A stretch of DNA of 6,160 bases from positions 1 to 6,160 of the forward strand of contig JAQBNJ010000278.1 in NCBI GenBank assembly GCA_028288645.1. Reading direction: 5' to 3'. Positions 1 through 5,135 of the stretch are shown here, piece after piece (position 1 is the stretch's first letter; the number at the start of each line of letters is the position of its first letter). The notes beneath the pieces were generated by a model, which saw only the letters and a list, made by a program, of their open reading frames with translations, made no database searches and was not told the origin of the DNA. The position numbers were made by a program, and so were the translations under genes. The DNA comes from Sediminibacterium sp. (lineage in GTDB: Bacteria; Bacteroidota; Bacteroidia; Chitinophagales; Chitinophagaceae).

Positions 1-80
1 CCCTTTTTTATCTCAACATTCTTTTGAATCTTTACAACTATCTTTAACAACCCCCGAGTTGGGTAATCAAACTAACGATT

Positions 81-878
81 ATGACCATTTTTGAAACCAT
101 TGTAATTGCTGTTGTAGAAGGGCTTACAGAGTTCCTGCCCATTTCTTCCACCGGCCACATGATCATTGCCAGTTCGATACTGCATATTTCTGCTGATCCT
201 TTTACCAAATTATTTGAAGTGGCCATACAGTTTGGCGCCATTCTTTCGGTGGTGGTTTTGTATTGGAAAAAATTCTTTTCACTCAACCGCTTGAATTTTT
301 ATTTCAAACTCATCATTGCGGTGATACCTGCTTTGGCGTTGGGTGCTATCTTCTCTAAAAAAATTGATGCATTACTGGAGAGCCCGTTAACGGTTTCCGT
401 TACGATGCTTGTGGGCGGTATCATATTGTTATTTATCGATTCGCTTTTTAAACAACCCACGGTTGAAAAAGAAGAGAACATCAGTTTATCCAAGGCTTTT
501 ATGATCGGCGTTTGGCAGTGCCTGGCTATGATACCGGGAACCAGTCGCAGTGCAGCCAGCATCATTGGTGGTATGCAGCAAAAACTTACCCGCAATCTTG
601 CTGCTGAATTTTCATTTTTCTTAGCCGTGCCTACCATGGCTGCTGCCACAGGATATAAATTATTAAAAGCATGGAAAGAAAGCCCTGAGCTTTTAAAGAG
701 CAAAGAAAATTTAATTGCTTTAGGATTGGGAAATCTTATCGCTTTTATCGTAGCCATGCTCGCTATTAAATTCTTTATCGGCTTTTTGCAGAAGCATGGG
801 TTTAGATTGTTTGGATGGTACAGGGTGATCGTTGGAACTGTGCTGTTAGTCTTGGTATTGACGGGTTATTTAAAATAA
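81..878 (+). CDS. uppP: Undecaprenyl-diphosphatase UppP (BacA family)
   Basis: This integral membrane enzyme removes a phosphate from undecaprenyl diphosphate, regenerating the lipid carrier for peptidoglycan and other surface polymers; overproduction gives bacitracin resistance in known members. The 265-residue product is close to the family's usual length (about 270). The N-terminal signature [14 protein letters not shown] is present, with the E-x3-E pair at E13 and E17, and S23 and H26 following. The second signature PGTSRSAAS starts at P152 with R156; the position that is often threonine in the family (PGxSRSxxT) is serine 160 here, a mild change. Several hydrophobic segments cover most of the chain. 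ATG 81 is the first usable start after an in-frame TAA at 45-47, and the N-terminus matches the family register. No strong Shine-Dalgarno is visible, as is usual in Bacteroidota. The gene stops two bases before the large palindromic element at 881. Confidence 0.97.
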   Translation: MTIFETIVIAVVEGLTEFLPISSTGHMIIASSILHISADPFTKLFEVAIQFGAILSVVVLYWKKFFSLNRLNFYFKLIIAVIPALALGAIFSKKIDALLESPLTVSVTMLVGGIILLFIDSLFKQPTVEKEENISLSKAFMIGVWQCLAMIPGTSRSAASIIGGMQQKLTRNLAAEFSFFLAVPTMAAATGYKLLKAWKESPELLKSKENLIALGLGNLIAFIVAMLAIKFFIGFLQKHGFRLFGWYRVIVGTVLLVLVLTGYLK

Positions 879-976
879 TTTTTTTGCCACAGACGACACA
901 GATTAACACAGAATAAAATATCCATCGGCGGGAAGTTATTGGTGATAACACCACTGGTGTTCGGAAGATCGTTACA

Positions 977-1007
977 AGCCCCAAAGGGGCGCCCTGTTTG
1001 TAGAAAT
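977..1007 (+). repeat. Hairpin-plus-tail repeat unit, copy 1
   Basis: A short stem, GCCCC at 978-982 with GGGGC at 986-990 around the loop AAA, is followed by the tail CCTGTTTGTAGAAAT. The same architecture (5-bp stem, 3-base loop, CTGT tail) occurs in three more copies in this gap. The tail is the exact reverse complement of the tail of copy 4. Confidence 0.8.
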
Positions 1008-1025
1008 GATATTTAGAAGGTAACC

Positions 1026-1054
1026 AGCTCCGTAGGAGCGATCTGTAAATATTA
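1026..1054 (+). repeat. Hairpin-plus-tail repeat unit, copy 2
   Basis: The stem is GCTCC at 1027-1031 with GGAGC at 1035-1039 and loop GTA, followed by GATCTGTAAAT. It has the same orientation as copy 1 and is an inverted partner of copy 3, matching it at 24 of 25 positions. Confidence 0.8.
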
Positions 1055-1093
1055 TGAAGCTGGTAATTGTGGGTCGAATGTTTGCATAGGTGG

Positions 1094-1123
1094 TTTGTAT
1101 TTACAGGTCGCTCCTACGGAGCT
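1094..1123 (-). repeat. Hairpin-plus-tail repeat unit, copy 3
   Basis: This is the reverse-strand copy. The stem is GCTCC at 1110-1114 with GGAGC at 1118-1122, and the tail ATTTACAGG lies on its left as read on the plus strand. It forms the innermost long arm of the 881-1281 palindrome together with copy 2. Confidence 0.8.
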
Positions 1124-1140
1124 TTTATTTTATACACGCT

Positions 1141-1173
1141 ATATTTCTACAAACAGGTCACCCTTCCAGGGTT
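1141..1173 (-). repeat. Hairpin-plus-tail repeat unit, copy 4
   Basis: Reverse-strand copy with stem ACCCT at 1160-1164 and AGGGT at 1168-1172 around the loop TCC. The stem bases differ from the other copies on both sides, so pairing is kept although sequence changed. Its tail ATTTCTACAAACAGG at 1143-1157 pairs perfectly with copy 1. Confidence 0.75.
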
Positions 1174-1243
1174 ATTCGTTCTCTTCCGAAGACCTGCGGT
1201 GATAACACAAACAGTGTCCAATTCTGTGTTAATCTGTGTCGTC

Positions 1244-1270
1244 CTCGCACGCAAAGCTCAGGCGAGCGGG
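1244..1270. repeat. 27-base insertion inside the right terminal arm
   Basis: Removing these 27 bases restores a perfect 34-base inverted match between the two ends of the 881-1281 element (GTCGTC joined to TGTGGC). The insert carries its own inverted pair, CTCGC at 1244-1248 and GCGAG at 1262-1266. It therefore looks like a later small palindromic insertion, or a deletion of the matching segment in the left arm. Confidence 0.65.
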
Positions 1271-1316
1271 TGTGGCAAAAAGAAAAAGCTATCTTTAAGA
1301 GACCAAAACTTCTTCC

Positions 1317-2624
1317 ATGCAAACCGCTCCCAAAAAAGTAATTAACGGCTGGGCCATGTATGACTGGGCCAACAGTGTGTACAATCTTGTGATCACTTCC
1401 ACTATTTTTCCTGCGTATTACGAAGCGGTTACCGGTGATGGAAATGATGCTACATCAAATGATACGGTTCATTTATTTGGAAGGGAGTTCTCCAATACCT
1501 CTTTATACAATTATGCATTGGCGGTTGCTTTCCTGATCGTTGCTATTATGTCGCCCTTGCTTTCTTCCATTGCAGATTATAAGGGCAATAAGAAAAAGTT
1601 CCTGTTCTTTTTCTGCACCATGGGCAGCATCGCCTGCAGTGCCATGTATTTTTTTGATAAGACCAATCTTGGGTATGGATTGTTATGCCTCGTGATCGCC
1701 TGTGTAGGTTTCTGGAGCAGCCTTGTTTTTTATAATTCATATCTACCTGAAATTGCCGCACCTGAGGACCAGGATCGTGTTAGCGCCAGGGGATTTGCTA
1801 TGGGGTATATCGGCAGCGTGATATTGCAGATCATTTGTTTCGTGTTTGTTTTAAAACCCGACCTGTTTGGTATCACTACCGGCAAGGCTTCACAGATCTC
1901 TTTTTTACTGGTAGGTGTATGGTGGTGGGGATTTGGCCAGTTTTCATTGAGCCGTTTGCCTAAAGGCACACCTATTGCACAAACAGGCGACCGCGGCAGC
2001 CTGTTCACGCATGGTTACCGGGAACTGAATAAAGTATGGCTACAGGTAAAAAGTATGCCCGTTTTAAAAAGATATTTGGGTGCTTTCTTTTTCTATAACA
2101 TGGGTGTGCAAACGGTAATGCTCGCAGCAACTTTGTATGGAAAAAGTGAATTGCATATTCCTACTACCAATCTTATTGTTGCCATCCTCATCATTCAATT
2201 GGTGGCCATTCCGGGCTCTTACCTGATCGCTAAATTATCGGGAAAGATCGGCAACTTTAAAGCGTTGATGGCAACAGTGTTTTTCTGGATCGTTTTGTGT
2301 GTGATCGGCTATTTACTACCGGAGAATGGAGTAAATGAATTTTACGGATTGGCTGTATTGGTTGGCTTTGTTATGGGCGGGATCCAATCGCTCAGCAGAA
2401 GCACCTATGCCAAACTGATGCCTGAAACAAAAGACACGACTTCTTTCTTTAGTTTTTATGATGTAACTGAAAAGATCGCCATCGTGATCGGCATGCTCAG
2501 TTTTGGGTATATCAATGAGCTTACCGGTTCGCAGAGAAATTCTGTGCTGGCACTGGTGGTTTTCTTTGTGATCGGTTTGATCTTGCTAAGCCTCGCTTTA
2601 AAGAGTCAGAAAAAGCATTCATAA
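1317..2624 (+). CDS. MFS transporter, UMF1/Atg22-like family
   Basis: A 435-residue inner-membrane transporter with about 12 hydrophobic segments. The family signature near the N-terminus is clear: WAMYDWANSVYN from residue 12. The MFS motif-A-like loop after the second segment reads SSIADYKGNKKKF at about residues 83-95, with D87 and a basic run. A further conserved stretch, YNSYLPEI followed by SARGFAMGYIGS, lies near the middle. The C-terminal half has GGIQSLSRSTYAKLMPE around residues 354-370, then FFSFYDVTEK, both typical of this family. ATG 1317 is chosen because the usual short basic leader before the signature fits it; Met14 would remove part of the signature. The substrate cannot be told from sequence: bacterial members are poorly characterised, and the yeast relative Atg22 exports amino acids from the vacuole. 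It is isolated from both neighbours by palindromic repeats, so it is probably transcribed alone. Confidence 0.92.
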   Translation: MQTAPKKVINGWAMYDWANSVYNLVITSTIFPAYYEAVTGDGNDATSNDTVHLFGREFSNTSLYNYALAVAFLIVAIMSPLLSSIADYKGNKKKFLFFFCTMGSIACSAMYFFDKTNLGYGLLCLVIACVGFWSSLVFYNSYLPEIAAPEDQDRVSARGFAMGYIGSVILQIICFVFVLKPDLFGITTGKASQISFLLVGVWWWGFGQFSLSRLPKGTPIAQTGDRGSLFTHGYRELNKVWLQVKSMPVLKRYLGAFFFYNMGVQTVMLAATLYGKSELHIPTTNLIVAILIIQLVAIPGSYLIAKLSGKIGNFKALMATVFFWIVLCVIGYLLPENGVNEFYGLAVLVGFVMGGIQSLSRSTYAKLMPETKDTTSFFSFYDVTEKIAIVIGMLSFGYINELTGSQRNSVLALVVFFVIGLILLSLALKSQKKHS

Positions 2625-2654
2625 AATATAAGAGATTATTTTTGCTGAGATACT

Positions 2655-2751
2655 CTCCGTGTAACTCCGTGTTCTCTGTGTCTCTGTGGTGAAGCCTTCG
2701 CTTTGATATTTTTTCACCACAGAGACACAAAGAACACGGAGTTACACAGAG
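2655..2751. repeat. Long hairpin repeat with 38-base arms (CACAGAGACACA family)
   Basis: The left arm 2655-2692 and right arm 2714-2751 are reverse complements at 36 of 38 positions, around a 21-base spacer. The arms carry internal short-period repetition (ACACGGAG, ACACAGAG, CACAGAGACACA). It starts 30 bases after the transporter stop and ends 56 bases before the hydrolase start. As RNA it would form one very stable stem and could block transcription or protect a 3' end. No immediate run of T follows the stem, so a classical intrinsic terminator is not shown. It is a relative of the element at 3682-3772. Confidence 0.9.
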
Positions 2752-2807
2752 GCTTTTCCATAGCACTATGTGTTATATTAAATTCCTGAATAAACGATCT
2801 GTGAAAC

Positions 2808-3677
2808 ATGAAACTTTATGCAATCAATACCGGTTTTTTTAAATTAGATGGCGGCGCCATGTTTGGCGTTGTTCCCAAAAGCATGTGGAATAAATTAAAC
2901 CCGGCTGATGAGAACAATATGTGTTCCTGGGCATTGCGTTGCTTATTGATCGAAGACGGCAAGCGCCTGATCTTAATTGACAATGGCATGGGCGATAAAC
3001 AGGATGCAAAATTCTTTGGCCATTATTATTTACATGGTGATGATACACTCGACAGATCATTGGCCGCGCATGGTTTTAGTAAGGATGATATTACCGATGT
3101 ATTCCTAACGCATCTTCATTTCGATCACTGTGGCGGAAGCATTGTAAGAGAAGGCGAAAAATTAATTCCCGCATTTAAGAATGCCGTTTACTGGAGCAAC
3201 GAGGATCACTGGCAATGGGCAACCGTTCCCAACGACAGGGAAAAAGCATCTTTCCTCAAAGAAAATATTTTACCCATTAAAGAAAGTGGCCAGTTACAAT
3301 TTATTAAGGTGCCCGGGAAAGGACTGGATGCAAACGGCTTGCTCAACAGCACATCATTCTCGGATAATATCTCCGTTCGTTTTGTTAACGGGCACACAGA
3401 TAAGATGATGTTACCACAGATCAGCTACAAAAGCAGGACAATCGTTTATATGGCAGACCTTCTGCCTTCCGTTGCGCATATGCCGCTTCCTTACGTGATG
3501 GCCTACGATATGTTCCCCCTAACTACACTTACCGAGAAAAAAACATTCTTACAGGAAGCTGCGGCTAAAGATTATATCCTCTATTTTGAACATGATGCAA
3601 TGAATGAATGCTGCTCCGTTCAGGCCACGGAAAAAGGTGTCCGCCCCAAAGATTGCTTCCGATTATCAGAATTGTAG
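2808..3677 (+). CDS. MBL-fold metallo-hydrolase, lactonase-like
   Basis: A 289-residue soluble enzyme with no signal peptide, expected in the cytoplasm. The complete two-metal site of the metallo-beta-lactamase fold is visible: THLHFDH gives H102, H104, D106 and H107; H196 lies in NGHTD; D217 in YMADLL; and H262 in FEHDA. This order and spacing, with the N-terminal substrate-side region (SMWNKLNPADENN) and the late FEHD, match the group that holds AHL lactonases and YtnP-like quorum-quenching hydrolases. Many members of that group have no proven substrate, so hydrolysis of a lactone or other ester is a family-based inference. ATG 2808 fits the family start (MKLYAINTGFFKLDGG). Palindromic repeats lie on both sides, and no linked signal synthase or regulator is seen, so there is no context evidence for quorum sensing. 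Confidence 0.92.
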   Translation: MKLYAINTGFFKLDGGAMFGVVPKSMWNKLNPADENNMCSWALRCLLIEDGKRLILIDNGMGDKQDAKFFGHYYLHGDDTLDRSLAAHGFSKDDITDVFLTHLHFDHCGGSIVREGEKLIPAFKNAVYWSNEDHWQWATVPNDREKASFLKENILPIKESGQLQFIKVPGKGLDANGLLNSTSFSDNISVRFVNGHTDKMMLPQISYKSRTIVYMADLLPSVAHMPLPYVMAYDMFPLTTLTEKKTFLQEAAAKDYILYFEHDAMNECCSVQATEKGVRPKDCFRLSEL

Positions 3678-3681
3678 TGCC

Positions 3682-3772
3682 CTCTGTATAAACTCTTTTG
3701 CCTCAGCGAGTCCGCGGTGAATTGAGATTGCGATTCACCGCTGAGCCGCAGAGAAGCAGGGTTTACGCAGAG
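3682..3772. repeat. Decayed inverted repeat related to 2655-2751
   Basis: The core is a perfect 9-base stem, GCGGTGAAT at 3714-3722 with ATTCACCGC at 3733-3741, around a 10-base loop. The arms continue outward imperfectly to CTCTG at 3682 and CAGAG at 3772, with an indel and scattered mismatches. The right arm 3734-3772 aligns without gaps to 2713-2751 at 28 of 39 positions, so the two elements belong to one superfamily. It begins 4 bases after the hydrolase stop. An open frame from 3698 that crosses it has no recognisable protein content. Confidence 0.8.
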
Positions 3773-3924
3773 AATCCCTTCTCCACTACAAGAATTATCA
3801 ATTTTGTCTATAGTATTTTCCGTGCTTTCAACGGTATAAATTCGGTGTTTTATAAGGGCTCTATCATGCTTATGTATTGTATTTTTAGCGGGTCAGGAAT
3901 TGTTTAACACAAAACCGATATCCA
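3773..3924. other. AT-rich spacer before the zinc-ribbon gene
   Basis: About 150 bases with no gene or repeat that I can support. It should hold the promoter of the gene at 3925, because the hairpin repeat separates that gene from the hydrolase. I searched for the Bacteroidota pattern TTTG with TAnnTTTG about 20 bases later. Only half-matches were found, such as TATTTTTA at 3880-3887 with no proper upstream partner. Confidence 0.4.
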
Positions 3925-4257
3925 ATGTCCAAAACCCAAACTGCCTGCTGCCCAAGCTGTGGTGGCCGCATACCCTTTAAGAAATTTGTACAACTGAACA
4001 ACTTTTCAGTGACCAATTGCGGCGATTGTAATGCCCGCATCGAGATCTCCAACCGTACAGCCAATGCAGTGATTGCCGCCGTTTCGGGCGTTGCTTCTGC
4101 TGCCGCTGTCGTATTGGGAGCTTACCTGGGACAAAAAAATTACCAGTCGCTATTAGGCGGGCTATTTTCAGGAGTTGTTATTTCAACACTGATCATTGTA
4201 AGCATCTGTATGTATGCCTACCGGCATTCGAAACTGAATAGAATACACCTGGAGTAA
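3925..4257 (+). CDS. Small zinc-ribbon protein with two membrane segments
   Basis: A 110-residue protein that I cannot assign to a named family. Residues 8-35 form a likely zinc ribbon: C9-P-S-C12-G-G and C32-G-D-C35, two CxxC knuckles 19 residues apart. An extra cysteine, C8, sits just before the first. Two hydrophobic segments follow at about residues 46-69 (alanine and valine rich) and 76-99, then a short basic tail. The ribbon would face the cytoplasm if the tail and ribbon lie on the same side, which the two-segment topology allows. ATG 3925 places the first knuckle right after a short leader, as in many small zinc-ribbon proteins. The even spacing of cysteines and the normal coding look make a real gene likely. 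The function is unknown; small ribbon membrane proteins are often assumed to be sensors or assembly factors, but nothing here proves this. Confidence 0.75.
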   Translation: MSKTQTACCPSCGGRIPFKKFVQLNNFSVTNCGDCNARIEISNRTANAVIAAVSGVASAAAVVLGAYLGQKNYQSLLGGLFSGVVISTLIIVSICMYAYRHSKLNRIHLE

Positions 4258-4263
4258 TCAGTC

Positions 4264-4333
4264 AATTAAAAATTAATAGTTAATAGTTAATAATTGGGCC
4301 ACTCCCTTTTATTATTAACTATTAATTTTAATT
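4264..4333. repeat. AT-rich inverted repeat, probable two-way terminator
   Basis: It occupies nearly the whole gap between two convergent stop codons. The left arm 4264-4294 and right arm 4311-4333 are reverse complements apart from one extra A and one extra heptamer TAGTTAA in the left arm, which has TTAATAG repeated in tandem. The 16-base spacer is GC-richer and ends in CCCTTTT. The position between converging genes and the symmetry suggest termination from both sides; the stem is entirely A/T, so strength is uncertain. Confidence 0.75.
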
Positions 4334-4334
4334 C

Positions 4335-5132
4335 TTATCTAAAGCTGATCATGGAACTTAAAGGATACCGCAGGTTACGGTATTGCATCATATCAACTTT
4401 TACACTTCCTACTACGATCGGGCTTTCTATCCGCAAAGGAATATGATTGGCATCGTCGCTTACCCAAACGGTCATTTTTTCTCCGCCATCAAACAAGGTT
4501 CCCTTTACCAATAGTGGTTTGAACTTGATAGCATGGAATTTTCCATACTTTGTTTTTACGTCTTCTTTGCCAAGGTATTTGATATAGAGATTATATATTT
4601 CATTATCAAGGAACATCGTAAAAGGGATCTTATCGTTGACCTTGTATTTACTGAAGTCGATATTCCTTGCATAATAAATAGAACTCAATACATCCTGTAT
4701 GCAGGCTGGTATTTTAAAAACACCATCGGTGGTAACAGCTGTATTGGCCTGGTGGTTGAATGTGATATTCTCATATTTTTTAAACCCGCCTTCATTAATA
4801 TCACGCACAAATTTCAATGGTTTCAGTGTTGCAGTGTCTATATAACTTTCATATTTATCCCGCACTTTGAAGATCCAGTCGTAACTGCTGTTTGAGGTAC
4901 CTGATCCTACTACATGGTAAACGGGCCTGTTATTGAACTCTTTCTGGGCAACCGTAAAGTTGGCCGTACCGGCATTGATGTAAATACCCATGACCGCGTA
5001 AAAAACATTAAAACTGATATTTTCACCGTCCTCAAAAGCGAGGTTACGGATACCGCAGAATTCATCGGCTGTAGAAACAGGTTTCCAGCTAAGCGCTATA
5101 ATCACCAAAAAGAGAGTAATAATTTTTTTCAA
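4335..5132 (-). CDS. Secreted DUF3108-domain protein
   Basis: A 265-residue protein with a clear signal peptide: MKK, a hydrophobic core to about residue 16, and a likely signal peptidase I site after STA (22/23). It should be exported to the periplasm or outer-membrane side; no lipobox is seen. The mature N-terminus (FEDGENISFNVFYAVMGIYINAGTANFTV) is characteristic of DUF3108, and the rest is beta-rich, consistent with that family. The biochemical role of the family is unknown. The start is TTG at 5132-5130: the in-frame TAG at 5138-5136 rules out anything further upstream, the first internal ATG (residue 47) would delete the signal peptide, and the signal sequence begins right here. The gene follows the flippase-like gene by only 3 bases, in the same frame, so the two are probably co-transcribed and translationally coupled. 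The 3' end meets the AT-rich terminator-like repeat. Confidence 0.9.
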   Translation of the reverse strand: MKKIITLFLVIIALSWKPVSTADEFCGIRNLAFEDGENISFNVFYAVMGIYINAGTANFTVAQKEFNNRPVYHVVGSGTSNSSYDWIFKVRDKYESYIDTATLKPLKFVRDINEGGFKKYENITFNHQANTAVTTDGVFKIPACIQDVLSSIYYARNIDFSKYKVNDKIPFTMFLDNEIYNLYIKYLGKEDVKTKYGKFHAIKFKPLLVKGTLFDGGEKMTVWVSDDANHIPLRIESPIVVGSVKVDMMQYRNLRYPLSSMISFR

Positions 5133-5135
5133 TTC

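Larger units (their letters stand above)
881..1281. repeat. Concentric palindromic repeat element, about 400 bp
   Basis: This fills the gap between uppP and the transporter gene. Four levels of inverted arms share a centre near 1075. The outer arm 881-914 pairs perfectly over 34 bases with 1271-1281 plus 1221-1243, the right arm being split by 27 extra bases. The second level is 950-968 with 1182-1200 (16 of 19). The third is 993-1007 with 1143-1157 (15 of 15). The fourth is 1026-1050 with 1099-1123 (24 of 25). Spacing between levels two, three and four is nearly symmetrical (24/24 and 18/19 bases). The outer arm holds the motif CACAGATTAACACAGA. Small self-hairpins sit inside, such as TGGTG-ATAA-CACCA at 940-953. 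Open frames crossing it are by-products of the repeat. It lies 2 bases after the uppP stop and 35 before the next start. No clear target-site duplication is seen at its ends. It could be a MITE-like mobile element, stacked insertions of smaller repeats, or a structured RNA; the palindrome is certain, the role is not. Confidence 0.9.

Noticed and set aside
23..46. Bacteroidota-type promoter before uppP (TTTG at 23-26, TATCTTTA at 39-46)
   Set aside because: The spacing is 12 bases instead of about 20, and the second box lacks its final G.
2..91. C-terminus of an upstream gene overlapping uppP
   Set aside because: One frame is open from the left edge to a TGA at about 91, but it is short, and I see no protein family in it.
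866..885. Intrinsic terminator for uppP (TTATT-TAA-AATAA then seven T)
   Set aside because: The stem is only five A/T pairs and overlaps the stop codon; too weak to call, although the T run is real.
881..1281. CRISPR array
   Set aside because: The repeats are inverted rather than direct, are few, and have no regular unique spacers.
1067..1345. Forward open frames over the first intergenic gap (also one at 1090-1341)
   Set aside because: They run through the inverted repeat arms and the translations show no domain or plausible protein composition; they overlap the true transporter start.
2521..2766. Reverse open frame covering the transporter end and second palindrome
   Set aside because: Translation of repeat arms and the antisense of a real gene.
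3698..3907. Forward open frame of 69 codons after the hydrolase gene
   Set aside because: It starts inside the decayed palindrome and its first residues are encoded by the repeat; no recognisable protein features.
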